From Wurfbainia villosa (Eukaryota; Streptophyta; Magnoliopsida; Zingiberales; Zingiberaceae), in contig CM046003.1 in the NCBI GenBank assembly GCA_025175895.1, positions 32,199,245 to 32,263,244 of the forward strand: 64,000 nt of DNA, given 5' to 3'. The translations under genes and the position numbers were made by a program. Below are positions 25,901 through 40,900 of this stretch, piece after piece (position 1 is the first letter of the stretch; the number at the start of each line of letters is the position of its first letter). The notes under the pieces are model-generated. The model worked only from the letters and a program-made list of their open reading frames with translations. It did no database searches and was not told the origin of the DNA.

Positions 25901-28900
25901 GAGTCTATTATGATTTCTTTTAAAAAAGGGAATTTGATAAGGCTTTGTTTATTGTCCTTGGTTTATTTTCCATCATATAAGTTAGAAAATCTAGATCAAA
26001 TGATTTTGCTATTCTGACTCTCTTACTGTGCCTAGGTTCTTTATTATTCTTAGGATTATCTTCATTTACAGTTTTATGAGTTCTTGTATTTGAAATTTCT
26101 TCTTTCCTCTCTTTGTAAGGAAAGTATTCATAAAAAAATATAATAGATAATTTTGTCATTTTAGCTTTAATACACATTTCACATTTATGTGTGAAAAAAC
26201 TTATAATAGAGTCATAAGAGAAATTATATGGAGAATTAAAAAAAAAAAAGATGTTAGTGTAGCGTATATTGAAATAATTAAAAATATATATGAGAATATA
26301 ATGATAAGAGTGAAAACACGATTAACTAAAATGTTTCCTATAAAGATAGGGTTATATCAAGGATTATTTTTAAATTTTTATCCTTTTTTATTAATCATGA
26401 ATGAACTCATTGGACATATTCAAAATACGATATCATGATGCATATTATTTATAAATGATATTATTTTGATAAATGAGACACGTGAAGGAGTAAATGCTAA
26501 ATTTAAATTTTGGAGGGAAACATTATAAGTGAAAAGTCTTAGACTTGATAGATTAAAGTCATAATATATGAAATTTAAATTTAGCAATGTTAAATACAGT
26601 AAGAAAATTGTTTAGTTAGAAATAATGAGTTGTTTATAACTAAAAGTTTTAAATATTTAGGATTATTTTTGTAAAATGATGAATGGATTGAGAGAAATGC
26701 CTTCTATAGAATACAAATAGGATGATTGAAATGGAGGAGAATATCGGGTGTTCTTTATGATCCTAAAATATCTTTAAAACTTAAAGAGAAGTTTTATAAA
26801 ACAACAATTAGATTTGCTATGTTATATGAAATTGAATGTTAGACTATGACTCGAGCACATGAATAGAAGATGGACTTGCAGAGATGAGGATAAGGTGGAT
26901 GTGTGGACATATGAGAATAGATAAAATAAGAAATAAGAATATTAGAGTGAAAGTTGGATTGCACATATTGAGAAAAAACTCTAGAAGATGCATTTAAAAT
27001 GATACAAATATGTACTTAGATGATCGGTAAATGCTCCAGTTAGGCAATGCAAAACTATTATAAATATGCAAATCAAGCGAGAAAGAGAAATAGCTAAAAA
27101 AATTTGGTTAGCAACGATAAAATAAGAGAAAATTTATTTAAATATAAATGATAATATAACAAGAGATAGAGCCCAATGGTGTAGGAGGATCTATATACTC
27201 GACTCCACTTGGTGAGATAAAATTTTATTATGTTGTTATCTGTGAATCAATATTAAATGTAGGCGATAAGTTTAAATTCATTAGTCGTTACAAAATGTTA
27301 TAATTTACATGTAAACATGCCATAACTTAGAACACTCAATCAAGTAGAATTTATACTTTTATTGTTATTAAATCGCAGAGTATAGTCATTACATTCATCT
27401 TGAATAATCTTTTCCCTAAGTACCCCTTGCATATGAATTGACCATTTTTTATTAATACAAATTCATTGGACTCTAATATTAGCCTAAAATTGACCTTGAC
27501 TAGAGTTGACCCAAACCAAACTTTTGGATGTCGGGAACATGGACCACAACACAACTAGCAATTAATTACATCACGAAACACAACTAAGCATGATAGTTTA
27601 CACAAAAATATCATAAATAAACACAGATCCACAAATACAATATGGAAAACATTAACATAAGCTGTTTAGGATGCAACATAATCCACCAACATTCTAAGGT
27701 CATTAAAACAAATTCTGATCTATCTCCCCGAAAATAAAATGGAGCAGCAACATTACCATTGCTCCAGTGAATTTGTGGGGTTTCTTGAAGGATAAAGTTC
27801 AATCAAAATTTCCAACCAAGAATAAACTAGGATAAAGTTACTGTTGAATGATGTATTTAAAATTTGTCTCCTTGTTGGATGTCAATGACGAGGCTTCCCT
27901 TGGCGATTTGCTTGAGCCCCCTATCTCATTGGAGTCACACAACCCTGGCCACATTGCAAAATGATGATGGTTTTGGCTGTTGTTGCCAAGATCTATAAAT
28001 GTTAAAGGGCACTAGAATGTCTGGCAAGCTCCTTCAATGCTTAAGCCACCAAGAGTCCTTTCAAAAAAAAAAAAGAGAAAGGAATGTCTAGAATCCACCA
28101 AAAGTAGATAGACGAGAAGGGTTCATGTGCCTCCCTATTTAGCTGTCAGGATCATATTGATTGTCCTCGAGAAATCTATAATAGATTGTTAGTTTGACCA
28201 TCCCTCTATTATGTTGTTTGTTATTCATTCTTAAGGACATAAATTAATGCGTGGGGAGCCTCCAATATGACATTGCTTGGTACGAGTAACTCAAGATAAG
28301 GGATTTAGATGATCAAATCAGTAGGGGAGCTTGAATAGCCAAGCCATCCGAGCTGATGGGTTAGGTGGAGTGCTCGAGTTGTTAAATGCCTCAACAATCG
28401 AGTTGAGGTGTTCGGGCTGTCAGGTCGCTCAACTTGAGGAATTGAGTTACTTAGGGTGCCACACTACCTAAATTGTTCGTGCTCGAGAGACTATTGTGGA
28501 GGGCTAGGTAGTTGAATTAGAGAAGCAAGCAAAGGCCCACCAACCTTATGAGAATCACTTGACTGCTCAAGTGGAAGAGATTTAGGAGCGAGTCTAGGTC
28601 ATCCTATCTGAATGAGATTATGCTTGGGTATGAGCTTCTGTGGTGGAAGAGGAACTAGAGTTGCTAAAGGTTCGGGTAGTGAAGGCAGAGATCGAAGCAA
28701 CTTAAGTGAGGGTTGAGGCCATATGGGCAATCAAAGCCGCTAAGGTTAGGTTTGAGGTCTTACTGGCTAAACTTCAATTGTCAAGTGAAGATAAGGCCAT
28801 CCTTGTTGCAGAAGTGAGTTGACCCCGTTCGGAGACGATAGGTCTCCAACAAGGGTTGGAATCTCTTCCGTGGACTAAAAAGGGGCAATCGAGGGAGTGA

Positions 28901-31900
28901 AAGGCTAAATTTTGGAACTTTTCCAATATTAGCTTAGCGGATAGCTGAGGGGGGGGGGGGGTGTATTCTTCCAACTAGGCTTTAAAGAGACAATAAAACA
29001 ATCCAAGTATAAGGGGTTCCTGCCCATAGAGGAATCTGATAATTTTCAAGAATATGAATTTGAACCATAGGTTATGGCCCCGTGATGTCTGGAATCACAC
29101 TTCATTCTGCTCGGATATCATCGTACAAACATGATAAAGATTGCACAGACACCTCATGACTTGGGGAAAGGAAGAGTATTTATAGAGAACTGTTGTGCGA
29201 TCGTCTTCCTATATGCAAATCCAAATTTAAAGGAAATTATAAACCAAGGTCCCTTTACACTTAAATAAGTTTCCAACTTTTAGCGTTTAGCTAAATCAAC
29301 CCTATGGAGATGAAATCAATCTCAAAGTTGTGAACAAAAGATATGACAAATAACTTGATTTTGTGCCCTGGTACTAGTAGAGAGTAAGAATTGTGATCTT
29401 GTACTAGTTGTGAAAGAAACTCCCTATTATTAAGGCAGTGGAGAGAGGAGATAGGTCGATCTAGCAACCAGGGGTTAAGGGGAGAATAGATAGTTCGATC
29501 TCATGCTGACCTGGGAGAGAAGATCAATCTCGTTGAGGCTGTGCAGAGAGTAGATAGATCAATCCCATGATACAAGGAGAGTACAAGTAGCTTCATCTCG
29601 TAACCAGGAGTCATGTAGGGAATACGTAGTTGCTCCTTTAAAAGGTTTAATTTCCTAAATATCGCGACACCAAAGGATACTTTGAAAAGCATAATAGAAA
29701 ATTAAGATATGATTTTGACTCGAGTTTGTCAAGGAGAAAACTACTTGAGTTGCTAAAAATAAACCAGGTGACATAAAGATGAAACTTGCAACTGTACATG
29801 AAAGGCATGCATTAATAAAAAATAAGCATGAAAACACATGCCTTACCCAGGCATTAGGCTTAACTAACTCAGCACCCGGTTCAATTTAACAATAATACAA
29901 TGGTAGATGGAAAGCATTCCACAACTTCTTGAGAGGCCCCCCTTTTGTGTCCTTCAAATAGTAAGCTCCTCTGCTTAACTTCCAGATCACTTTGAATGGT
30001 CCTTCACACTTGGGAGCAACTTTCCTGACATCCTTTGTTGGCTTTGCTTGACATAGAACCAAATCTGTGATGTGAAAAGAACGGGAGACCACATTTTTGT
30101 TGAAGGAGCTACAAACTGTCTTTTGTATGCTTCCATTTGGACGGAAGCTTTCCTTCGTTTTTCTTTCGTGAGATCCAACTCCAAACTTCAATGTACAATA
30201 TTGCCTTTGGGATTATAAGCCTATATTCGAACAGTTTGACCCCTATATCAGCAGGGAGCACGACCTCCGAGTTATATACCAAATTGAAAGGGTCCCTTAT
30301 AGCTGTCTCCAGAGGGGTGTAGGCTGGTAATTCATTTATCCAATTGCCACTCACATGATCCAATTAGGCATGAGACTCTGAATGATGTCTCGATTAGTGA
30401 CTTCCACTTAACCATTACTTAGTGGATACAAGCATGATAATGGAAGCATAAATATAAAGCATGCTAAAATAAAATAGAACCATCCATCAGGTAAGATTAT
30501 CCAGAACATAATCTATAAATAATTCTAAAACATAGTCTAATCAGACGATGGAGGAGGGTGTGGGCTCATGTGCCAAGATATGAGAAGTTCATCATTTCTT
30601 GATCTTAAGTTCATTGTACCAGGCTTGAATCTTGCTTCCTAAAATTGCCTCCCATTGTTGCTAATAACGCGTCATGGTAGCCCAAAATGACATACCAAAT
30701 TTTTGCTATAAGAACTTAATAACCACCCCCTTTGTAAATTTAATTAGAGGCTCGGCTACCCCACTTGAAGAAATAATACATTGCCACTATTAAAAGCTTC
30801 TTTTAGTATGGCGTCAAAGGGAAAATCCCCATAATGTCCACTCCACTTCTTGCGACAAATGAACTCCCCATCCTATACTTCTGTGGGCTCCTTCAACTTC
30901 CCTGGCTCCTTGGGCGTGCTTTTGATTAGTTAGTATCATTTTTACTTAACATTTTTGGGATGGCTATGGACTGCTCCACACCTCTCCTATCTTAAACCCA
31001 TTGAAAACTTGATCTTTTGATGGTAAGGAGAGGTTAACCCATGAAGGTACTTAAGGTAAAATGCCATGAAGCTAACTGCTATCTTAACAACTTTTTTACC
31101 GCATCTTATACTATTAAACTTAAATTTCATATATCCAATTATTTCTTTATGAAAGCTAAAACCTTTTTACTTACGGAGTTTCTCACTATGATTCAAGTTT
31201 AACATTTACTCTTTTATGTATCTAATTTGCAAAATAATATTATATATAAATAACATGCATCATGGTAAAATATCTTGGATGTGTCCGATGAGTTCATTCA
31301 TGATTAGTGTAAAAAGATGAAGTTGATTGTTCATGTAGTCCTATTTTTATAAGAAATACTTCAGTTATCCAATCGGAGTCTTCATTCTTATCATTACATT
31401 CTTATATATATTTTTAATTATTTCAATATGCTCTATATCAACACTTTTTTTTTCTAAAATTTTTCACATAATTTCCTTTAAGACTTGTCATAATCTTTTT
31501 CAAGTTGACAAATACATATGTAAGTTTTGCTTTTGTTCCCAATACTTTTCAATTAGTTGTCTGAGAATATATGTAGCTTATATTGTTGACATTTCAAACA
31601 TGAATTTAAATTAATTTTCGATCATCGTAGTCTCCTTCTTTAGTCTTTTTTTTATTGCTCTTTCTCATAATTTTATGGTATGATTCATTAACTTAATATT
31701 CTTATAATTTGCACAATTTTGTATGTCTCCTTTATTTTTATATAGGGGATTAGAGTATTTTACCCTTTACCAATAATACATTTTTTTGTTTTCAATATTA
31801 GGTTAGACTTGCCTATGGGATGGGTCCAAATTGGATTTGGTCCGGAACTTGAATCGGGTCAACGAATTGATTATCCGTTGATCGGTTCGATGGAGTGCGA

Positions 31901-34900
31901 CATGTAGCTACTCGTCTCGAATGAATTGGTTAAAATTCGGTCCATGGTGAATCAATCGATAAATTGGCGATTCAGCGATGGTTTAAACTGCCGATTTAAT
32001 CCAATTCAAATCAATGGTTGAATTTACGGTTCACTGACGGTTTGAACTGCTAGTTCAATACAATTCACTAAAATTATTTCTTTAAAAATTTATTTTTAAA
32101 TTTTATTTTAAATTTTACAATGAGAACCTTTTATTTAATAATATTTTAGAAATTTTAATAATGTGGTTGAATGTATTTTAATTCATTTTCTTTAATTTTT
32201 CAATGTAAGACTATTCTACCATTCTATCAATGCCAAATTTTTTAACTTGTGTGCTCGGATATGAAACTATTCTATCTTTAACTCATTAAATTTATTATTT
32301 TCATTAAACTCCTTTAATAGGTTAGTTGGTCTTATTCTATCTTTTTTATCCATTTAACATTGCGTTTATAAAGACTATTTAACTTGTGTGATATATGCTA
32401 ATAATAAAATTGCTAAAAAGATATAACTTGTTAAACAATAAAAAATTGTATGTAGTAAAAATTATCATCGGACATATACAATTAATTAAAAGTATAATTT
32501 ATGTTATATATATATTATTATTATGTCTCATCACATTGAAATAAAAAAATGTTAATGTTAAAAAATAATATTGATATCCAAAAATGGAGGTGCTTGAGGG
32601 TTTAATATAATATTCATTTTTGATCCATTTTGTCTTTTGAATTTTTGGAAAGTACTATTTGATAATTGGGCAAAAGTTACTAAAAAAATAAAAAAAAATG
32701 CAACTTTTAGTGGACGAAATAGATAATTTTGATATCGAAAGAATTAATAGATTATATGATTTTAATTCTTTTATATCCTATGTAGATAACATAAATTAGT
32801 TTGTATCTTTTTAAATTTAAAATTTTTATTTTGATTTCAATTTACAAATTTTAAATATTTAAAAAAAATAAAATATAAATAATAATTTCGAACTGTCGTG
32901 AATCGAACTGTTACTGATGGTTTTGACTTGTGAACTCTAATCGCCTTATAAGATTAAGGTTAAGGGTCAACATTCTCAGAACCATTGAATCGACGATTTC
33001 GAATTGTCGAACCGGTGGTTTTGAACCGTGATTGGGTTTGTATGAGGTTGAATAGCTTTGTAAGCTATTCAATTTCTTGCTTCCCTCGACACTTACATAT
33101 TTCTATCGGAATATTATCTAATCCAACTACTTTTTTATTTTGCATATCATTTAAAGATTTAAATTCTATGATAAAAATTTAAATTTTTATATTCCTCTAA
33201 TCTACTTAAATTACGTAAGTTAAATTGCTCATAAATCCTCATTAATAAGTCAATGAAAATACTTTTTTCATTACGCTTTTATTTCCTTATCATTCACTAA
33301 TACTCTATCGTATTTATTTTTAATGCATCTTATTTGGATAAGATCACTTGTCTTTCTTTCTCTTGCTTTAACTATTTTATAGATGTCTCTCTCTCTCTCT
33401 CTCTCTCTCATTTTAATCCAGTTGTTGATACAAGCCTTTAAAAATTGTATTTTTTGCTTAACTCACCGTGTTTTTGCCCTCTTTCTGGCTACTATACACT
33501 TTTTTTTTAAAAAAAGTTTTCTTCATTTTTATAAATGTTTAATAACTTATAGACAATTCTTTTTTTCTTCACTTTCTCATATATTTTTTCATTTCACCAT
33601 GAGTATTCTTTACTTGGCGGTGCATGTTCTTTTAGTTCAGAGTATGCATTTGACTACCATTTTCAATTTTAATGCCATCTTATCCCATGTCGTATTTGAG
33701 TTGCCATGTATTTCTCTTAATACTTGTACTCTTACATCTTAAATATGCTTTGTTTTCATCCTTTAATTTTCACCACTTGATTCTAGGAGTCATGCTTATT
33801 CTTTTTTACTGATGCTATACTTAAGATGCATATCCAATACTACTAACCTATCTTGAGTAGTTAAGTTTTTTCTAGAGATGACCTTGCAATCTTTATAAAT
33901 TTTTTTATCCTTCTAACAAAAAAAAAGCCAACGTGCAACTCTTTTTCTTACTTTTGAATGTCACCAAGTGTTTCTTCTCTTTTATTGAAAAAAATATTAT
34001 TATAACTCCTGTGCACTCTATTTATTCTTTATTTTTTACTCCTATATACTAATTTAGATATTTTCCTATTAAAATCATTTCGTTTGATATAATTTTTTAT
34101 ACTATCTCATCTAAGTTCTATATTTGGTCTCTTCATTTAATTTTACTTGAAGTGCATATGCGAATTATATTAATAGTTTTTTTCCACCACTATTTTGATA
34201 GTTATAATTTTATCCCCTTTTTAACTACTATTATTTTATCCTTTAACAAATTATAGTTTGTCCCAACCTGATCGAACCAGTTTATCCCACTTAAAATTTG
34301 ATTTGGCTATAAATTAATCAAAACAAATTCAAATCAATCTCCATTCAAACCAATGTGACTTTTGTCACCATGTCTACCCAATGGGCTCAACCCAAATCCA
34401 ATTTGACTTCAACTTGTTGCCTAAATTAAATTTATCCATCCGGTTCAACTTATTTTGTTGTCTAAAAATTTTTATCAAATAATTTAAGATGCTAAAATTT
34501 TGAATCAATCAAAACTCGATATCTAACACTTTTTACAGAAAGAGCATTTTTCAATATATTAGTATTTAATATATCAATTCGATGCTGTGATCCACACTTA
34601 TTCTCAGAGAAATCTCATAGTACTTTCTCACCAAGTGAAACCTTTTAAGTGAATCTTTAGTTCCTTCCACCTGTACTGATGCATTAGATGATAACTTTAC
34701 AGGTGGCTATTCTCATGCTCCTGATAATCTCACTTATGGAGTTGACATGAAACAAATAAGATGGTGTGGCATCCTTCAGGTTAGACATGAGCAAATGTTT
34801 TTACATCCTAAAACACTCCTCTGAACTATGCCCATTCGAACACTTTTTTGTTTTTTGTACTTGATTTTCTCAGAGAATAGCTCTTGCGTATATGGTAGTG

Positions 34901-37900
34901 GCTGTCTTGGAAATCCTGATCAAGGATGCAAAATTTGAGGGTCAGCAAACTACAAGCTGTTCCATATTTAAGTTGTACTGGTGGCAATGGTAAAACTGAT
35001 TTCTCCTCTTGCTAAGAATTTTTTTTAGTGACAATCATTTTGGAACAGTTAAAGTTAATGCAATACAATTTGAGTTATTTCAAATTTTCAGTTACTACCT
35101 ATATGATGTCTGATTAATGAAACAAATTTGGTAGTTAAAAGAATGACTATTAAAATTGTTCTTTTGTCCTACAAGTGAATTATGTTTATTGTATTCTTGT
35201 TTGAATTTCATTTTCATGGTTCTACCTAACACACCATTGTGGTTTTGCCAAGGATCAAAGTGTCAGCTGTGTCAGTTGACATGGATGGAATTTAGTATTC
35301 CACCCATCCCACTAGCATGCGAGATTACTATAGCAAAACGACAGACTACATGAAAGAGAGATTGAGGAAGGGGAAAGAGGCAAGGCGAGAAAGAGATGAG
35401 TATTAGAGGATATAAATATAATGGAAACTTAACAATTAATGTACCAAATCAACCCATTTGATATCTGCTCCTACAACTTGAGGCATGATCACAAGCAAGC
35501 ATAAATATGTCAAATAGTAACAAAAAGACTTTGAATCATAGATATAAATAAGCCCCAACAAAAAAGTGTATTATAATACCATTAGCTATAGAACCTCCCA
35601 AGGTTTAAAATCTTGACTCGTGTTGGGCGATATGGGCGGAATTTATCATTTTGCTCGCCTCTCGACACTGGTACAAGTGTCACGCTCCGGGGGCATATTC
35701 GTGATCCAAATGACGGAGGAGCCTCTTAGTGACAATATTCCGAAATACATTACTAGAACCAGATATGGTAAAAACTTTGAAATAATCAGAAATATAAAAT
35801 ACAATTATTTTATTAACTGTATGCATGCACGACTAAAATATAAATCAATTAAAAGTAAAATAGATTTACGACACCAAATCAAATTGCGACAAAATCCAAA
35901 GTGCGTAAACAAAATACGATAACAATAATGAAAACAAATTGGCCTCTCGACGATACAGTGGGACCAACACGGCAAGGAACTCTCTGAGCGACGCGAAGGT
36001 AGGTCAACATGACACATCCTCTATCAGCTAACTTTGAGGCCAAAGAAAAGAGGGAGTGAGTACAAATCACTCAGTGGATGTATAGAAGATAGTGCATGAT
36101 AATGTAAACATAATGGAGGTCAAAGGAAGTAAATCCGAGTAATCCAAACCTCAGAGTATCAATATCAGTTCACAACTTACATAGTCAGCAGTATAACAAA
36201 TACACCTGCAACATACACAACCAACTGCAAACTAGCAAGAAATACACATCAAGATACCGCAACAAAGTCTCATGGCTCTCGAAGTAATACCATGGGGCAC
36301 TATTTGTGAGCAACAACATGCATGCTATCACAAACGGGACTCGTGGGCAGATAGGTAATATACAAAGCACTGTCTACGCGCAACCACATGCTACCATGAA
36401 CGAGACTCGTGGATAGACAGGCAATATAAAAACTCAATGTCTGCGGGCAAAGACATGCTACCACGAATGGACCTCGTGGGCAGATAGAGTATATAGCTAT
36501 CTAGCTATTGACTGCACGCAACAACATGCTACCACGAATGAGTCCCATGGGCAGTTGATTATCCTAGGACATTAAGCCTAGGGTTATTCAACACATCTAA
36601 CATGAAATGTCTATCAGATCATCAATCTACTAATAAGCACATCGAGGTGGTTAAGCCTAGGGTTCCAACCCATCTAACATGAAATGCCTATCAAGGCCGA
36701 TAGAGATAATAAATCTACTAATAAGCATGTGTTCTATAAATAATGTTTCATTCCTTACATTTTCAAGGAATAATCTCGTTTAAATTATACTATTTCTATC
36801 AGTTTAATCATGCATGCAACAACATGCTATCACGAACGGGTCTCGTGGGCAGTTAAGATGTAAGGTAGCTATCTATCTACAGACGACACACGAAACCAAC
36901 TATCACTAACTTCGAATGGGTAGTCCAAGAGTATAATTCTACGGTAGATTCTCTCAACCACGAATGGGAGACATGGTCGACCATAATTATACAAATACAA
37001 CCATGATTCGAAAGTAAGAACACTCTATTGCAAACTCTCTCAACCACGAATGGGAGACATGATCGACCATAAGTATACAAATGCAATCATGATTCGAAAG
37101 TAAGAACACTATACTGCAGACTCTCTCAACCACGAATGGGAGACATAGTTAGCAGTTGATATATGAGAAATGTTATATACCTTCTAAGGAATAATCTCAT
37201 CTTAATAATGCTATGTCTACTAGTCTCAATCACCATCTCAATTGAAACAATAAATAGATAAGCATATACCATTAACATCTACCAATTTATACCGAAGCAA
37301 TAAATAAATACATAACAGTAATATCCATCAAACACTAGAATAAATAACTATATATTAATGATGAGAAGCAACTCAGAAACCAAGTAGAGTATAAAAAGGT
37401 CAAGCAATTATGAGGTCAAAGCAATACTAGAAAGAACATAGAGTGTAAATGTAATATAACCTAGGTAAACAATGTAACCAAAATAATCATGCACTAAAAT
37501 CTAAAGAGGTCAAAGAAGGAACCCCCACCTAATAAGTAGATCGTGTTGATGGTCTTCGCGCCCACGAATCTGTCTCGAATCAAAGTCCCGTACATAACAT
37601 ACAAATATAACTAAACACTAGCTTAAACAATATATAGGAATAGGAATCTAACTCAATCTTAATCCCTGATCGATTAACCAAAGGTACAATCTCATACCAT
37701 TCATTAATTACCAATCAATTCTCCAATTAACACTTCTGCATCAACCTACTACATAACTATCATGTACAAATCAAGACTTACCCAGCTCCGAATCCATGGC
37801 ACCAGCTTCCTGATCCAAGTTCCTGAAATTTCACTCCAAGTTACCCAATAGATGTTATCCAGTATTCATAACTACCATCCCCCCCACAAAACAACTTTAT

Positions 37901-40900
37901 TCACAACTAATAATCCTCAAATCGATTACAACATCAACTGCAAATATAGTGTGCATCCATAACACTTAGATCTATATTTACCTCACGCTGCTTCAATTCC
38001 CCACAATGGATACATAAAACCAAACCTATTGCTGTTCATACTCAATCACCTGTAACCACACATATAACAACCCTTTTTTTTTTTTTTTTACAATCAGAAA
38101 ACAAAACCCCACTCCCATACTCCTCAGCACGGCTATAACACGATAGGCTTACCTTCAACCTTTGCAATCAGCCACAGGTTACCCAATCCCTTTTTATTAC
38201 ACTACTAATCATCAACCCATCACAACCCGCAAAAACAAGGTTTGTTAGTGTTAGAATATTGTAGATATTATTAGGGATAATTGTTATCCCTAAATATCAT
38301 TAGGAATAATTATTTCGTAGGATAGAATTTTGATTTATTCCTAGGATAGGGTTTGATTTATTCTTTTGAATAAGCCCTAATCTTGTCTATAAATAGGGCT
38401 TCTTTCATGTAAGTTAGGTATCTCTAAATTACGAAATAACATGGTATCAGAGCCCTAATTTTTTTTTTTTTTTCACCCGTTCGCGTTCGCAATCTGCCGC
38501 CGCGTTCTTCTCCCGAGCGCGCGTCTCTACAGTCTTCCGTCGCGTTCTTCTCCCGACGCGTCTTTCGCCGCGAGCTCGATTTTGTCGCTGCTGTCGCCTT
38601 CTTCATCAAGGAGGAGCCCGACCTTCACGTGAGCGACGACCGACAATTTCTCGGCGCACTCGGATCGTCGTTTCGGCACCACGGTGCGGTGGTGGATTAA
38701 TTTTGCCGCGTTCTTCTTCCTCACGCGCGACGATCGACGTTTGTTCAGCTCCCTCGCCTCCGTCCTCCTCTCCGCGACCCCACAGTCTGCTCCGCTTCGT
38801 CGGCGTCTTCAGCTTCCTGTCCTGGTGGTACGCGACGCCGCCTCCCGCCGGCAGACGTCACCTGGTCGCCCGACAACCGCGTCGCCTCGCCCTCCAGCCG
38901 TCCACGCGCCCGGCGTCTCTGCGCGCCTAACGCCCAGCTCGGCCGCCAGACCGTTCCTCCTCCCCGGTTCGTCGCCGTGCACTCGCCTCGCCGCACGTGC
39001 AGTGCGGTCCGCATTCCTTGCTTTGCTTCGATCTTATCAAGCAGATACTACTATCTCGATCTTCCTCTTGATCTGGCCGCCGGTGCTTCTTCTCCTCCAC
39101 CTTTCTCTCCCTTGCCGCTCGCACGAGAGTCACGAGCTGCAGCAGACACTCTCCACACTTCGCGCCACTCGGCCGCCTGGTTCTTTGCCGTGATCTCGCG
39201 GTTTCTACGAGCGCCAGTTCCTTTATTGGTATATCTCGCTCTGCGAGTCCTTGGATACTTGACTGCAGGGCCACCGTCATATCAGTAATAGATCTCTTTT
39301 TCTTCACTATCTACTTAGGTTATTTACCATTTGTCACCATGTGAATGGTTCTCGAATCGATCTCAGTATTGGTATTGTTCATTCTTCTCCATCTCTTTCC
39401 ATTCATAATGTTCTTTATGTTCCGGAGCCCCCTTTAATTTGTTATCGATAAGTCGACTTACTCGGTCTCTTGATTGCGTCGTCTCGTTTACTAAATCTTA
39501 CGTATGCATTCTGAGACCGAGATGCAGGGAGGATGATTAGCTCGGATATGAATCTGCTGCTATATCGATTTCACGAGCCTCTTTTGTTGGTTGTGGCGTC
39601 TCCACTTGTTATTCATGCTCGGTTGGGACATCCTAGTCTTGATAAGTTAAAACAATTACATCCTAGTCTTTCTCACTTAAAGTCTTTATCTTGTAGTCGT
39701 ATCGATTAAGCAGCGTGTTCGTAGTTCATTTTCTCCTCGCATTATAAGTCGACACGTCTCCTTTTGCTTTGGTTCATTCGATATTTAGGGTCCGTCGTGT
39801 TTCTTCTACATTCGGATCACGATATTTTGTTACCTTCATGAAGGCGATTTTTCCGTTGCACTTGGTTATATCGATGAAGGATCGTTGAAATTGTTTTATT
39901 TTTGATCTTTTTAATGAAGTCAAAACACGATTTGGTATCCTCTTCGATCCTCGCAGTGATGTGATGCGCGTGAGTATCTATCTACTCCGTTCGGACCTTC
40001 TTAGCGTCTCGGGGCGTATTACATCGAGCGTCTTGTCCTCATACTCCCAATGAGAATGGAGTTGCGAGCCGAGAATCGACGTCTTCTCGAGACCGCCCGG
40101 ACTCTTCTTCATCACTCTACGTTCCTCTTCGTTTTGGGAGAAGTCATCTTACTTGCGTGTTATCTTATCAATCGCGTACCTTCCTCTATTTTCACGGTCG
40201 AATACCTCATCATTATACTTTATCGAATCGGTCCCTTCATCCTTTACCACCAAGGTCTTTGGTTCTACGTGTTTTGCTCGTACTCTTGATCTGGCATTGA
40301 TAAACTCTCTCTCGATCGCGTAAATGTGTTTTTCTTGGATACCACGGTCTCAAAAAGTACAAGTGTTATTCTCCTACTCTCCGTATTATTTATCTCTGTT
40401 GATGTCACGTTCTTTGATTCGGTTCCTTTCTTTGGACCTTGAGTCGTCAAGTTTCCTCCTTACGTACTACGCCCGATCTTTTTATCCTCGGAGGACTCTT
40501 TATCACCCCCGGATTTCTCCTCCGTTGCGGGTTTATCAGCGTCGTCTTGACTTCTTATCGCGTCGCCAACACCGATTCTCGCTGGAATCATGTTGGAGCA
40601 GATCCTCTGCCCTTCCTCCCAGATGATCTTACGAATCGATATTCCCATTGCACTTACAAAGGTATACGTTGACTCGTAATCCTTCTCCTCATTATGTGTC
40701 TTTGAGTTATCATCGCCTTTCTTCTTCCTATTATTCTTGTCTTTCCTCCTTGTAAATGCATTTCTCTTAGAAAGCTGCGAGATGCATTGCTCAGGATGGA
40801 AAGCAGGCTATCTTTGAATGAAATGAGTGCCTTACGAATTTGTGGGACTTGGGACCTTGTCCCTCTACCACCGTGAAAATCGATTGTTGGTGTCGATGGG

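Noticed and set aside
31808..33044. Intron of a host gene
   Set aside because: Comparison with the LINE at 48892-51198 shows it is an insertion into a LINE copy, not a spliced intron.
38684..39307. Long overlapping open frames on both strands
   Set aside because: GC-rich leader of a Copia element; several frames are open at once because stops are rare, and none shows a protein motif.
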